A DNA stretch of 64,000 bases from Sepiola atlantica (lineage: Eukaryota; Mollusca; Cephalopoda; Sepiida; Sepiolidae), in NCBI GenBank assembly GCA_963556195.1, contig OY744533.1, positions 50,683,613 to 50,747,612 on the forward strand. Direction: 5' to 3'. Below are positions 44,780-57,249 of the stretch, one piece after another. Position 1 is the first letter of the stretch, and each line of letters begins with the position of its first letter. The notes under the pieces were generated by a model, which saw only the letters and a list, made by a program, of their open reading frames with translations, was not told where the DNA came from and made no database searches. The translations under genes and the position numbers were made by a program.

Positions 44780-44809
44780 CTAACCGTCTCTGCACGAGTT
44801 CATAATAAC
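44678..44809. repeat. 132-bp palindrome with (AT)n centre
   Basis: The arm GTTATTATGAACTCATGCAG, AGACGGTTAGTTAA (44678-44711) is mirrored with one mismatch at 44776-44809 around about 33 AT units. The whole piece could extrude as a cruciform. Confidence 0.85.
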
Positions 44810-44849
44810 ACTTTTCGCTTATTCCTCCCCCTTTAATTTGACTATAAAT

Positions 44850-44941
44850 ACTATTATTACTATTATTACAATTATTATTATTATTATTATCGATATTATT
44901 ATTATTATAATTTTTATTATCATTTTTATTATTATTATTAT

Positions 44942-44983
<42 letters not shown>

Positions 44984-44985
44984 AC
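44850..44985. repeat. compound ATT / TAG microsatellite
   Basis: ATT-rich repeats followed by about 14 TAG units, the same order as 1709-1843. Confidence 0.9.
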
Positions 44986-45119
44986 GAAAATCCAGATACA
45001 ACTAATATAAAATAACTTAATAAAACCCTAAACTCGCATATAGACATCAAAAAATCGTCTCTACGGAATAAACTGATAAATAGCAGTCCCTTAAGAATAA
45101 TCATTAAAATACTTTCTTA

Positions 45120-45466
45120 ATATAATAATTAATTGACATAATTCATTCTTTTGGGTACCAGGCAGTAGGAGGAAGAACAGGGATAATAAATAATTATCAA
45201 GATCTAAAATGGGAATAGTTAGACTATGGAAATATAAAGACGTTAAAGAGATTCCATTGTAATTGGAACGTTTGGTACTATGACTACAAGCCACAATAAA
45301 TGTCGTAAAAAGATTGACGAGACAATTTCCTTCCTAATTTTTCAAAAGGCTTGCCTGTTGGGAACGGCGAAAGTATTAAGGTACAAAATATATGTCTAAA
45401 TTCAAGGAGATTGATCTGATGTTCAAGAGATAAAATTCTAATTAAAAACATCCAACTGTTGAGACT
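45120..45466 (+). pseudogene. R4/Dong-like LINE (second subfamily), C-terminal end
   Basis: Nucleotide sequence matches 48960-49240 (ATTGTAATTGGAACG, TTGGTACTATGACTACAAG, GGCTTGCCTGTTGGGAACGG, GTTGAGACTAC), which encodes the end of the endonuclease region, and it runs directly into (TAA)n at 45467. It is heavily interrupted. Confidence 0.65.
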
Positions 45467-45468
45467 AC

Positions 45469-45534
<66 letters not shown>
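45467..45534. repeat. (TAA)n between two LINE copies
   Basis: About 22 units separating the LINE ends at 45466 and 45536. Confidence 0.95.
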
Positions 45535-45535
<1 letters not shown>

Positions 45536-47090
45536 TTCTTATAAAAAAAGCAATGGAAACATGGAGACTAGAACTGACAGCCAGAAGACAACACCTGACT
45601 GAGATAAAAAAATAGAGAGAGGCATTTTCAAAGGAGACTTCCTATCACCACTACTGTTTATAATAGCCATGATGCCGTTCAACTACATACTCAGAAAATG
45701 TAATGCCGGATACAAGTTTACAGACACAGAACTAAGAGTAAACCACATGATGTACATAGACAACCTGAAACTATTTGCAAAAAGCGAAAAGGAACTGGAA
45801 AAGCTGGTAAAAACGACAAATATCTTCAGTCAGGACATTCAAATAGAATTCGAGATTGAAAAGTGTGCACTAATAGAAAGGAAAAGAGGAAAACTGGAGA
45901 CGACAAATGACAACCAAGAGGAGATGAGGGTATTAGGGAGTTCTAGAAGCAGACACCATCAAATTTACGAAAATGAAAGAGGGGATTGGAAAAGAAAATT
46001 TACGAAGAACATGAAAACTCTGGTCAGTATCGCTAATAAGATACTCTGGACCATTCATATGCTGAACTAAAGAAGAACTGAGGCACCTTGACCAGATGGC
46101 TAAAAAATTCATGACCACGCACAACGCACTACACCCAAAAGACAATACGGGCAGACTCTACATAAAAAGAAACGAAGGGAGAAGAGGACTGGTAAGTATA
46201 GAAGATTGCGTGGAAGACTCAAAAAAAAGAGCTGGAGAAATACATAACTTAAACACGAAAAGATTAATCACCGCAGCAAAAGAGTCATCGTTCCAACGAG
46301 CAACTCGGGAAGCACCGAAACCAGAAACAAAAAGATCAGAAAAGAAAAGTGGGAAATAGAACAACTACATGGACGCTTCATAAACCCAACGAAAATAGCT
46401 GACATGGCTAAGAAAAAAGACCATTGGACAGAGGAACGGAATTTTTACTGATGACTGCACAAAACTACATTAAAGCTAAAATAGATAAAACCCAGGAAAA
46501 CAGTAAATGCAGACTGCGTGGACAAAGAGACGAAACAGTAAATCATATAATAAGTGAATGTAGCAAGCTCACTCAAAAGGAATGCAAGAACAGACATGGC
46601 TGTATGGGGAAAGCAGTACACAGGGAATTGTGCAAACACTTCAATTTCGAATACGCATACAAATGATACAAACATAAAACATAAACAGTACTGGAAAACG
46701 AAAACACAAAATCCTCTGGGATATGGATATACAAACAGATAAACTCATACAAGCAAGGATACCGGATTTTATTATAATCGACAGAAAGGAAAAATCTTGC
46801 AAAATTGTAGACTTTGCCGTTATAGCAAGCCACAGAGTGAAGATCAAAGAGGCGGAAAAACGAAACAAATACACAGAACTAGCCAGAGAACTGAAAAGAA
46901 TATGGAGCATGAAAAAAGTTAGTATAATACACATAATCGTAGGAGCACTAGGAACAGTCCCAAATCTGGAGAAAAGACTGGAAGAAATTGGAATCAAAGG
47001 GACCATCGAAACCATACAAAGAACGGCAATGATCAAAATAGTTGCAATCTTAAGGAAAATCGTTGAATGCGGAATCCAACCTGCATAACC
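45536..47090 (+). pseudogene. R4/Dong-like LINE: RT to endonuclease, 5'-truncated
   Basis: In order: the RT block IERGIFKGDFLSPLLFIIAM, then MMYIDNLKLFAKSEKELEKL where YIDN stands for the catalytic YMDD, so the second Asp is lost. Next come thumb-like sequence, a CCHC-like zinc motif CRLRGQRDETVNHIISEC (first Cys pair damaged: C-x2-G), and the restriction-like endonuclease core RIPDFIIIDRKEKSCKIVDF. After that EKRNKYTELARELKRIWSMK, VGALGTVPNLEKRL and ILRKIVEC. Several frameshifts and stops break it. The R4/Dong placement rests on the RLE-type layout and on the (TAA)n context; other RLE clades are possible. Confidence 0.8.
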
Positions 47091-47735
47091 TACGAAAAGT
47101 AACCAGTCACATGGAATTTAGAACAGGAAGAAAACAAAACCACATAAACGAACACCACATCACAAACCGAAGAACAGAAACTGCAAGAAACATCACTTCA
47201 TAATCTCCCACCTTCCCCCAATGAATTACACTGGCTTCAACTGACACCACACAAAAATGAACCAATGAACAAAAATTGCAAGAAACATAATAAGCTATCC
47301 CCCTTCCTTTTCCCCCTCCCCCTAAAAAAATAATAAATAAGTAAAAATTAAAAATGTTCAAAAAATGGTGCCGGCCTAGGCTGACACCAGACAAAATATT
47401 TCTAGATTGTCAAAGAGGATGAGAAGACCGAGAAGGCACAACACAGACCAGACCTCCACTGGAAAGGTGCATAGAGTTCTGGAACCTTGGGAAGACTTAT
47501 TGCCACCAAAATCCCAGAGAAGACCAATGGTCATTACCAGCAGAAATCAATGGTAAGCGGTTGTTGCGATACCACAAGGTTATTTGCGGTGGTTATCGAA
47601 AAGAGGTGAAGAATACTGGAAATCTGAGGATGCATTCTGTCACTCAGACTCCAGGGAATACCACCAGTTTTTGTCGGTGAGTAATCACTGACGATGATGT
47701 GTGAGAACTCTTAGTGAGTACAAATAATAATAATA
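47091..47735 (+). mobile_element. 3' untranslated region and tail of the LINE above
   Basis: Non-coding sequence after RKIVEC, ending in the shared tail (AGAAATCAATGGTAAGCGGT, GGGAATACCACCAGTTTTTG, GTGAGTACAAATAATAATAA). The direct link between coding end and tail identifies the tails at 3.2, 9.4 and 23.3 kb. Confidence 0.8.
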
Positions 47736-48457
47736 ATTGTAGGAGTTTGATTGTTTCATCGCAATGACACTTCTCTTACGTAATGTGAAGGCAGGATATG
47801 AACTTGGGTAAGGACTTCCTACATTCAAACACTTACTATTCATGGATGACTTTAAAGTTTTTGGAAACAATGAAAAACAACTTGATACCCTAATGAATGC
47901 GGTTAAATTATTTAGTGACGACATACGCATGGAATTTGGCACCACTAAATGTGCCATTCTTGTCATAAAAAGAGGTAAACTTGTCCACTCAGATAACATT
48001 CAACTCACAACAACAGATCTGATAAAGAATATAGACAGTGAGATGGGCTACAATTACTTGGGAATACTGGAGGCGAATAAGATTAAAAACAAGGAAATGA
48101 AAAACCAGGTCACAGCTTAGTACAACAAAATAGTAAGGAGTATTCTTAAATCACACCTCCATAGTCGAAATACAACATATGCTATCAATGCCAGAGCAGT
48201 AGCTATCATTCGATATACTGCCGGTATACTTGACGGAAAATGCTTACAATTTATGGAGCTTTTGCAAAAAAAGGCGATGCAGATCGATTGTATCTACCTA
48301 GAAACGAAAGTGATCGAGGTCTACTTAATGTTGAAGATGGTGTGAATATAGAAGAAGGTTGTCTATATAAATATATTTTTGAAAATAATGAGATTATTCT
48401 TCATGAAGTGAGAAGAGAGGACATACTAAGAAATGTGGTGAAAAAGAATCAAAGGTT

Positions 48458-48498
<41 letters not shown>

Positions 48499-49239
48499 AA
48501 AAGTACTTGGAAAGAAAATACGCAGTGTATTCTTTAAGAATACTGCATTTAGAGATAATGACAGCTGAAATTGGTTGATCTACTGAGAGAATCTGAATGG
48601 CAGCCCATGAACAAGCTACTCGCATTTGGTTCATCAAACATAACATTGACAAAACTGCAGAATCACCGATATGCCGATTGTGTAATGAAAGGAAAGAAAC
48701 CTTAGCGCATATTGTATCTGAATGCCCTATGCTAGCACAACATCAGTATAACAATGGTCTCTCAGGTACAACACTGGAATATATGCAAACTTTATGAATT
48801 TGACCACAATGAGAAGTGGTATTAGCATAAGCCAGAAGTGGAGCAGGAGAACGACCATATAACATTTTGGGGAGGCATGCGCATACAAACTGATAAGATT
48901 CTTTAACATTACAAACCCGACTTAATTTTTCTAAACAAAAAACAGAGAACTTGTTTAATCATTGATATAGTCTGCCTCTTCGATACCAGAGTGCAGGAGA
49001 AAGAACACGAAAAAATATATCACGATATAAAATGGGAATTACTTTGACTATTGACATGTAAAGTGGTAAAGGTGATTCTCGTTGTAATTGGAACGCTTGG
49101 CACCATAACGAAAAGCCACCATAAATGACTTAAACAGCTTGATGAGACAATTTATTTTTCAATTCTGCAAAAGGTTTGCCTGTTAGGAACGGCGAAAGTG
49201 TTAAAGTACAGCTTCATCCAAAAGTTGAGACTACTATGA

Positions 49240-49240
<1 letters not shown>
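47736..49240 (+). pseudogene. R4/Dong-like LINE (second subfamily), RT to endonuclease
   Basis: It begins right after the TAA repeats. HLLFMDDFKVFGNNEKQLDT keeps an intact FMDD catalytic motif. Then DDIRMEFGTTKCAILVIKRG and MGYNYLGILEANKIKN. A (GA)n expansion (48462-48496) interrupts the middle. CRLCNERKETLAHIVSECP is an intact CCHC zinc motif. The endonuclease core appears as PDLIFLNKKQRTCLIIDI with frameshifts. It ends GVRNGESV-like text in one frame, LLGTAKVL in another, and then (TAA)n. Confidence 0.75.
48462..48496. repeat. (GA)n microsatellite inside a LINE
   Basis: About 17 units within the 47736-49240 copy. Confidence 0.95.
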
Positions 49241-49302
<62 letters not shown>

Positions 49303-49360
49303 AAGAAGAAGAAGAAGAAGAAGAAGAAGAAGAAGAAGAAGAAGAAGAAGAAGAAGAAGA
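49241..49360. repeat. (TAA)n followed by (AAG)29
   Basis: About 11 TAA units, then an uninterrupted about 88-bp AAG tract (49273-49360), between two LINE copies. Confidence 0.95.
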
Positions 49361-49361
49361 A

Positions 49362-51245
49362 TACCAACCAAGTGGAAAATTCTAACGGCACAACTGAGAG
49401 AACAGATCTACCACTCCTTAAATAATCATTGATTACTTCCTGGGGAACAGAAAGGGTGGCGGAAAGGGAAAAGAGGAGGACATGTCCTGTTATATATATA
49501 GATCAAAAGATTCAGAAAAAAAAGAACATAGCCATGACATGGATTGACTAGAAGAAAGCTTACGACAGAATCCCTCAAGCATGGATAATTGGGGGTCTAA
49601 GAATGTACAAAATATTCGACAAAATTACAAATATTATTAAAAAAGCAATGGTAACATAGAGACTGGAACTGACAACTGGAGGACAACACCTGACTCAGAT
49701 AAAAATACAGAGAAGTATATTTCAAAGAGACTTTCTATCACAACTACTGTTTATAATATCCATGATGCCACTCAACAATATACTCAGAGAATATGATGCC
49801 GGATACAAGTTTAACAAAGAATAATTTACATTATGTATATGGACGACCTCAAACTATTTGCAGAAACAAAAACAAAAAGGAACGGGAAAAGCTGGTAAAA
49901 ACTACCATAATCTTCAGTTCAGGACATTCAAATGGAATTTGGAATGGAAATGTGTGCGCTGCTAGAAATGAAAAGGGGAAAACTAGCAATATTTGAGGGC
50001 ATTTAACTGCCTAATCAAGAGTAGATGAGAGCACTTGGCGAACATAATACATAAAAATATTTGGGAGTTCTGGAAGCAGACACCATCAAATCAATAGAAA
50101 AGAAAGGGACGATTGGAAAAGAATACACGAGAAAAACAAGAAAACTCCTAGAAACTAAATTATATAGTAGATATCGAATAAAAGGAATAAACACCTTGGC
50201 AGTATCACTAGTAGGATATGCTGGTCTATTCATAGGCTGAACAAAAAAAACTTAGGCATTTTGACCAGAAGACTATGAAATGTATGTCACAACGAAATAT
50301 GGGGAAAGAAGACTGGGAAGTATAGAAAACTGTGTGAATGTCACAAAAAAAATTAGAAAATGCATAACCCAGAACACAGAAAGACTAATCACCGTAGCAA
50401 GAGACACCGTAAAAATGAACAATTCAGAGAACATAGAAAGTATAAACATGACGAGAAAAGAAAAGTTGAATGAGAAATAATTACATGGACGATTCATAAG
50501 AATGACAAGAAAGAAATTCACAAATAAACCTGGACATGGCTACAAAAAGGGCATCTAAACAGAGAAACGGAATTGCCACTAACAGCAAGACAGAACAATG
50601 CGATTTGAATTAATTATATCAAAGTTAAGATAGACAACGCCCATGGAAAAACCTAATGTAGAATTTACGAACAAAGAGACGAAACGATAAATCACATAAT
50701 AAGTGAATGCAGCAAACTAGCCCAAAAAGAATACAAGAACAGACACGACTGTGTGGAGAAGACAGTACACTGGAAACTATGCAAACAACTGCATTTTGAA
50801 ACGCAGACAAATAGTACAGACATAAACCAGAGGCAGTACTGGGAAACAAAAATCATAAAATCCCCTGGGACACATAAATTCATTTCAGCAAGACGACCGG
50901 ATCTCATAATAGTACACTAGTACAGAAAATCCTGCCATATCGTAGATTTCGCCGCACCAGCAGACCACAGGGTGAAGATCAAGGTGACAGAAATACGAAA
51001 CAAATACACTAAACTGGCTAGGGAACTAAAAGGGATATGGAACATGAAGAAAGTCAATATAATATCAATAATTGTGGGAGCATTAGGAACAGTCCCGAAA
51101 AAACTGGAGAAAAAAAACTTAGAGAAATTGGAATCAAAGGGAAGACTGAGATCATACAGCGGACGGTAATGATCAAAACAGCCCAAATCTTAAGGAAAAT
51201 TCTCGAATGTGAGAAACTAATTCACATGAACTTCGAAAGTTGACC
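49362..51245 (+). pseudogene. R4/Dong-like LINE, longest RT copy
   Basis: It extends further 5' than the others: LLPGEQKGWRKGKRGG, then NIAMTWID, a stop, and KKAYDRIPQAWIIGGL, which carry the first catalytic Asp region (ID-KKAYD). Then RSIFQRDFLSQLLFIISMMP, a frame-broken YMDD region, DETINHIISECSKLAQKEYK, the endonuclease region (PDLI and KSCHIVDFA across frames), NKYTKLARELKGIWNMKKVN and AQILRKILECEK. Many stops and frameshifts. Confidence 0.75.
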
Positions 51246-51722
51246 AATCACGTGGAAGTTACAATAGAAAGACAATATAACCATAGAAAGCACACCACCA
51301 CATGAACCTAAGGAAACTGAAGCCGTAAGAAATTTAATATCCCCCCCCCCCAAAAAAAAGTGGTTAACCCAGCCTCAGCTGATATTACAAAAAATAGTCG
51401 TGAATAGTTAAGGTGGATGGAAAGACCGAGGAGAGAGATCACTAACCAGACCCGCACTGGAAAAGTGTAGTGGAACCTTGGATAAGTTTATTGCCACCCA
51501 AATCCCAAACAAGACTAATGGTCCTTGCCAGCGTGAAATCAATGGTAAGCAGCTGTTGCAATAAGTCAAAGTCATTTGCAATAATTATCGAGAAAGGTAG
51601 AGAGTACTAGACATCTGGGGAGACTTGTTGCCACTCAGATTCACGGGAACATCATCGGTTATTATCAGTGAGCAATCACTGAAGACAACCTGTGTGAGGA
51701 CTGTTAGTGAGTAGTAAATAAT
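51246..51722 (+). mobile_element. 3' untranslated region and tail of the LINE above
   Basis: It ends CAGCGTGAAATCAATGGTAA, CAGCTGTTGCAATA, CACGGGAACATCATCGGTTA and GTGAGTAGTAAATAATATAA, a degraded TAA end. Confidence 0.75.
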
Positions 51723-51729
51723 ATAATGA

Positions 51730-52310
51730 TATATGTCTTTTTTTATTTTACAATAAAATAACTGACGTAGGAGGTTACCTGGTTACATAAATATGCTGCT
51801 AAGAGACAACTCCATACCTATTACGCAACCATTAACGATATGTAATAAATTTAGACCCTATTGACATTTACGTCAAATTTCAATGTAAATAAGATCATTT
51901 TAAAAAAACAGAGATATGAACACACATTCCTGCTGTCTGAGTGTATTGTCCAATCATCCTTGTGTGGTATAGGCATGAAATATTGCATGGTCTTGAGCCA
52001 TACTTGGATATGTACCATATGAAAGCGAAATCATTGCATATTACGTCGGAGAAAAAATGCAGTTCTCCAGACGGGATTCTAAGCTGTTTATATTACATAG
52101 AGACTGCTCTTATAGGCAAGACGACCTCTTAACTAATTGAACATCGAGAGATAACGGTCAGTACGTTCGCCTTATAAGTGCATTGCCTGCGAAGCGGTCA
52201 TGTTTTTTTAATACGAGTTTTATTCGATTTGATGTAGAGTAGTAAACATGGCTGCTCCACTAAAAGCATTTTAGTTTGAATACCGTCGCACTGTTATGAC
52301 ATGATGACGA

Positions 52311-52312
<2 letters not shown>
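51730..52312. other. no gene recognised
   Basis: AT-rich; no supported feature. Confidence 0.4.

Positions 52313-52373
<61 letters not shown>
52313..52373. repeat. (AT)n microsatellite
   Basis: About 30 units. Confidence 0.97.
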
Positions 52374-52375
<2 letters not shown>

Positions 52376-52636
52376 GTATTAAGAAGGCTGAAGGCAATGC
52401 AGAGAGCCGGATTGATGAGAAACAGGAAAGAACAGAAATAAACAATCGAAGGAGAGGACTTACAACTATTTATTTATTTTTCCTTTAAATCTTAGATAAA
52501 CAGCAAGTATGGTGTTAGCTGTGTTTGGTGTCCGGATCATGATCAGAAATCATTTGATATTTCGGGAAAATCTTCCTCTTATCAAAATGGACACAAAATA
52601 AAAGTCCGACTGTGTGGAATTCACTAAGATGGGTCC

Positions 52637-52639
<3 letters not shown>

Positions 52640-52715
<76 letters not shown>

Positions 52716-52745
52716 TAGCGGAACCGTCGCCCGGCGTTGCACGGG
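52640..52745. repeat. (AT)n joined to an ACTAGCGG...CCCGGCGTTGC block
   Basis: About 37 AT units followed directly by ACTAGCGGAACCGTCGCCCG, GCGTTGCACGGG. A similar block follows (AT)n at 42187 and occurs at 25885-25930 without one. A dispersed repeat end, family unknown. Confidence 0.7.
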
Positions 52746-52861
52746 AGAACGTACTATCTATTTCATGACGTAGAATAAAAAAGAAACGACCTAATGTTCT
52801 TTCCCCCCTCTACCGTGTTGGCGAATGTTTTAAATTTAAAAAAAAAGAAAAAAATGGCAGA

Positions 52862-52945
52862 GTAGAATGGGATCAAACGCTAAAACTGGCGATCATAAAA
52901 CATCCCTTCTTAACGACTGCGCCACGGTTTTGAATTATAAATACA
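52862..52945 (-). repeat. tRNA-derived SINE head
   Basis: The minus strand has A-box-like GTGGCGCAGTCG and B-box-like GTTTGATCCC about 45 nt apart. Confidence 0.55.
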
Positions 52946-53169
52946 TGTGAAAATAGGCCTATTAAGCTAAGCTTGTTTATTGGCATGCGTGTTATGTTAA
53001 CATTAAGCTTCTGCCGACCAAATGTAATGTTCAACAATGACACGGTTTAGGTCATTTGTTGATGAAGTAAATGAATCTGGGCAAGTTTTCTCTAATATGC
53101 GTGTTGAAGGTGTATCATTTCGAAAATGTAAATTATCGGGGTCTACGAGTATCTTGGCGCTTATTAAAT

Positions 53170-53770
53170 TAAATAGGAAGTCGATTTGATCAAGAAATTG
53201 TAGCCGTCATGTTGAATGATTAAATGTTGCAGGAACTGTGTTCGTTAATTTCATTCGCTTAATTCCGGAATGAATTCAAATTCATAGTCATAAGTAGAAT
53301 TAGAAATAACGTAATCTGATATTCGCGGAAAAGCATCGGGGTGAACGGGAGCGGTCATTAAGTCTTTGCGTATTGCTTTATATTATGTAGTAAATTAATA
53401 CCAGGCAAGTAATAAATAAGAACGGACTCTTTTGTGAAAATTAAACTGTGTTTATTAGTTCCCGGTGTCGATGAGTGGAGTGACAGTACAGAATTGTTAG
53501 GGAGGAAAGTTTTTGCTACCACCTATATGGAGTTGGTTTGTCGGAGAGTCGTAGAGGGTGGGCCAAATATAATATTTAGTGTTAGCTGGAAAAAATAATA
53601 AAAAACTTACTAAAACACGCTCGAGTGAATAAGTGTAATATAGAGGTGAGTTTAGTAGCCTATGATGCATGTGGTTATTTTCCTATTCTCCGAGAAGTTA
53701 CAGGGGAAAAATCGTCTCTACTTTATATATAATAAGATAAGATATATATATATATATATGCATATATGTA
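53170..53770 (+). repeat. left arm of a 5.3-kb-spaced inverted repeat
   Basis: Matches 57880-58470 in reverse: GAATTAGAAATAACGTAATC, AAACACGCTCGAGTGAATAAG in two parts, and GTTTAGTAGCCTATGATGCA. Arms are diverged by roughly a fifth to a quarter by eye. Confidence 0.7.
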
Positions 53771-53999
53771 TGCATATATGTATTATTTGTAGTCAGACTT
53801 TCAATAGATATTTTAACTCCAGAGAATGTATAAATAAACAATAGAAAATTAGATTCCAGTTACCATGTCTTTATTCATTCTTACAGAGATCCAATTCTTT
53901 ACGGTTCGTTTCATTATCACTCAGACAAACAAAATACAGAGTTACATATTTTAAATTTTCAATGATTGTGACTCATCAGAAGAAAGGGTAAAACCGTTT

Positions 54000-55260
54000 C
54001 CAAAACATCAGAAAAGGAATAATAAAAAAACTCATGTTATCAAAGTATCTATATATGCAGGTTCATTAGAAAATAAGTTACTGTTTACTCTCATAAAGTA
54101 AAAAGTTTAAAAAATAGAAAGATAGGAAGAAAAAGAAAAAAGAAAAGAATTTAAAAACAATACGAAAAAAATTCGTATTATTAAATTTTGTTCTAAATTC
54201 AAAAAAAAGCTTTAATTTAAAAACAAAGGAAAGTAACCTTCGATTTTTAATTAAGAGTCATTTCCTGTTTTAACTTTTATCTAATTATATCTAATACAAG
54301 TATTACATTTTTCTTTATAATTTATTGTAATGTACGTATGTATGCAGAATAGAAAAGCAATTGAATAGAGGAAAATTAAAATTAAATAAACGAGAGATTG
54401 ATCGGTTTCATTTGCATCAACAAACGTGAAGATTTGAAATTTATTGAGAAAAACGACAACACATAGGAAAAGAGACGCGAAACGGATGTTTTGGACCGTA
54501 GTAACTATTTGAAAATATGCAACGCGAGATAAAAGACGTTAACTGCAAAAAGAAAAAAGGGAACACCTAGATAATAGCAATAAAAAATAGGCAGTACTTA
54601 GCCGGGGACAGAGTTGGTGGTGCAGTGACAGGGTATATTACAATATTTGAGTGCTATTTTTGCAAGATGTTTGGTTGAAGAGTAAGAGTCAAGCCCGAGG
54701 TTAATGTTAGATGTTGATGAGAGAAGGGTGAGAGGTGGTGCAGTTTGTAAAGTCGAAATTGTGATTAAAAGTATTCCTGTGTATAACGAGTGTTTGCGGT
54801 TCTGTTTATGCTCGTTTCAAGTCTTGTTTTGGCACGTGCGTAACTATTTGAAAATATGCATGCGAAAAACATTCAGATTTCGCTTACTCACGGCAGGTGA
54901 CAGATAGCCGACAGTCGACAGACATTTTGGCTACATATTTGCAGACATGTTTTAGCTATAGCCCTGTAAAATCTTTGCCTCTTCAGGCCAAGTTGTTAGT
55001 ATGAATACAAAAACGAGAATGATAAATTTTCTGAAAGCTTACGACCATGTGACAGGAATTATTTTGAATTATTCAAACGGTTGAATTTTCATTTTCTTTC
55101 ATTTACTACACTGTTTAACAAAAAATACAAATTTCATGGTGTTGGTATAATTTAGTCGGATTTTATTCTGTGTAGGATCTGAATGTGACAATGGTTAACC
55201 GGGTATCGGGTTTAGTTTTCGAGAACCAGTATATCTATGTTTATGACCCATAGCATGTGG

Positions 55261-55315
<55 letters not shown>

Positions 55316-55560
55316 AGTTCTGTCAGGACTACTTCATCACTTTTACTCATAATCTATGGAAACGTATGAATCCCTATATCCCCCTTCCTGCTATTGTGGA
55401 TTAAATACTAAGGTAGATTAGACCCTCAAACCTTAGTTATGTAACTAATTGAGGAGAAGGAAATAAATCTCAGAATAATACTAGTCTTTCTCTGCTTATC
55501 CCGTCATTGCTTCCAATGTTGGATAATGTCCCTATAGAAATGGATGTATCTGTTGGAAAT
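54000..55560. other. no gene recognised, inside the inverted repeat
   Basis: A/T-rich; (AT)n at 55263-55312; short duplicated text AACTATTTGAAAATATGCA at about 54507 and 54842. Confidence 0.45.
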
Positions 55561-55810
55561 AGTGGTTTGACTTGCGCGAATTAGTGCGGGTGGACCCGTG
55601 CAGTCGAGTGCAGAATAGGGCCTCACAGTCGGAGCTCAGAGACGTGACAGGGTCACCGCGTTACGAGACCTCAGATCAAGGGTCAATGCGCACCTGCGAA
55701 ATAGGATCTGTGACGTCACGGGCTTTTGTGTGGTAACCAGAGGGATCCGTGAAGTCACTCGTTTTTCGAGAGAAGCGAGTTTTAGCAGTCTGGGTTTTGG
55801 AGGCGACCCT
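55561..55810. promoter_or_regulatory. CpG-rich patch with a full CRE palindrome
   Basis: A locally GC/CpG-rich segment in an AT-rich region contains TGACGTCA (55711-55718), the consensus binding site of CREB/ATF proteins. No gene start was recognised next to it, so a promoter role is speculative. Confidence 0.3.
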
Positions 55811-55948
55811 ATCAGACGTGATTTTTACCATGTAGTCTGCAACTTACATAGGGGAATTATTTTCCTAAGAAAATACAGGCGAAAGATCTCTTTTCCCCCT
55901 CCACGAATGGTTAAGACTTAATTGATAAGTAATTACGAAAGCAGTAAT

Positions 55949-55951
55949 TTG

Positions 55952-56012
<61 letters not shown>
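55949..56012. repeat. (CT)n microsatellite
   Basis: About 31 units. Confidence 0.97.
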
Positions 56013-56014
<2 letters not shown>

Positions 56015-56099
56015 CGTTAGTGAATATCTCCCAGCTGATGGATAACTTACGCTTGAAATGAAACAGAAATTAAATTTAAAAGATTGTTTGTCGATCGAA

Positions 56100-57240
56100 T
56101 CGGTCATGAAGTTTTTGTTGTAGCGGCGATGTTTACGACAGTACAGAAGAGAAGAAAGGATTCAACCACGAGAGGGCACACCCCTCCACGCGACGAAGAA
56201 AAAAAAAGGTACGAGAAATTTAAAGGTATGCAAATTATATGATTTATGGTGTTTAAAATGACGAGTGATTTACGAGAACTGCCACGGCCCGTTTCGGGAC
56301 GAGTACACAAAACGAGAACTGCCGCGGCCCAAGCAGAGAGGCTATGCAACACCAGTTGTCCTGGACTTCTCCTTGGTACTGGCCTCAAGCAATGCTTGTT
56401 CAGAAAATACACGGTTGCTTCATTATAGACTCCCAATACAAGAGGTTCGCATTGTCATACGGAGCTGAAAGGAGACTTGTATGAGAGGACATGAGGGGTT
56501 GTGTAAATCTTGTTTTGATCAGAATGTAACAGCGTATCCAAATTAAACTAATTTCAAATGAAAACTAGTTTATGTGGGAAGGACAATGAATGATTAATAT
56601 TATTATTTTCGTCTATGGTGGCAGGATGAGATGATTTCGGATTTTAAGTTAAGTATATTATCATTATCATTTGTTTCATAGTAGGCAAAGTTTCCTACAT
56701 CAGATTTTTTAAAGAAAATGTGCATGATTGTAAGATTAAAAGTGACATATATATTTATATAATTCTCGTTCTTATCAGAATTTAACAGCATGAAGGTGTT
56801 CAAATTAAACTGATTGCTTGTCAGATCTAACCCTGGTGAAAGGTGAGATAGATATTATTATTATTTTTTTATTTTTTTTTTTTTTTGTGACTCGCCCACG
56901 AAAGACCGGGATACCCACTCCTATGAACGACGATAAAATAAAAGATAGCCTTTTGAATGGATAATCAGAAATGTTTGTGGTCCCAAACTAAAATAGAATA
57001 AGATAAAAACAAAATACAAAAAAAAACATCCACTCGTTTAACAAAGCCGGTCATTTGACCGATCGATTATGATTTTGTTGTTTGGCGAGTTTCTAAGATT
57101 TGTTAACGAGTGAATGCGTTGATAGATGAGATGACGGTGGGGAAACACGCGCCCAACAAATATTTCTTGTTATCATAACTCATTTTAAAAACGATAAGAA
57201 TGAACAAGAATTCAAAATTTCATGAATCTATATAATAATA
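56100..57240. other. no gene recognised
   Basis: Includes a near-duplication of ACGAGAACTGCC(A/G)CGGCCC at about 56270 and 56310 and a T-run near 56870. Confidence 0.4.
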
Positions 57241-57249
57241 CGAAATTTC

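Noticed and set aside
46445..47036. Minus-strand hydrophobic frames over the LINE
   Set aside because: Shadows of the plus-strand LINE coding sequence.
53945..54010. Hammerhead core CTGATGA...GAAA on the minus strand
   Set aside because: The 12 nt between the core parts do not pair, and no stem I or UH triplet fits.
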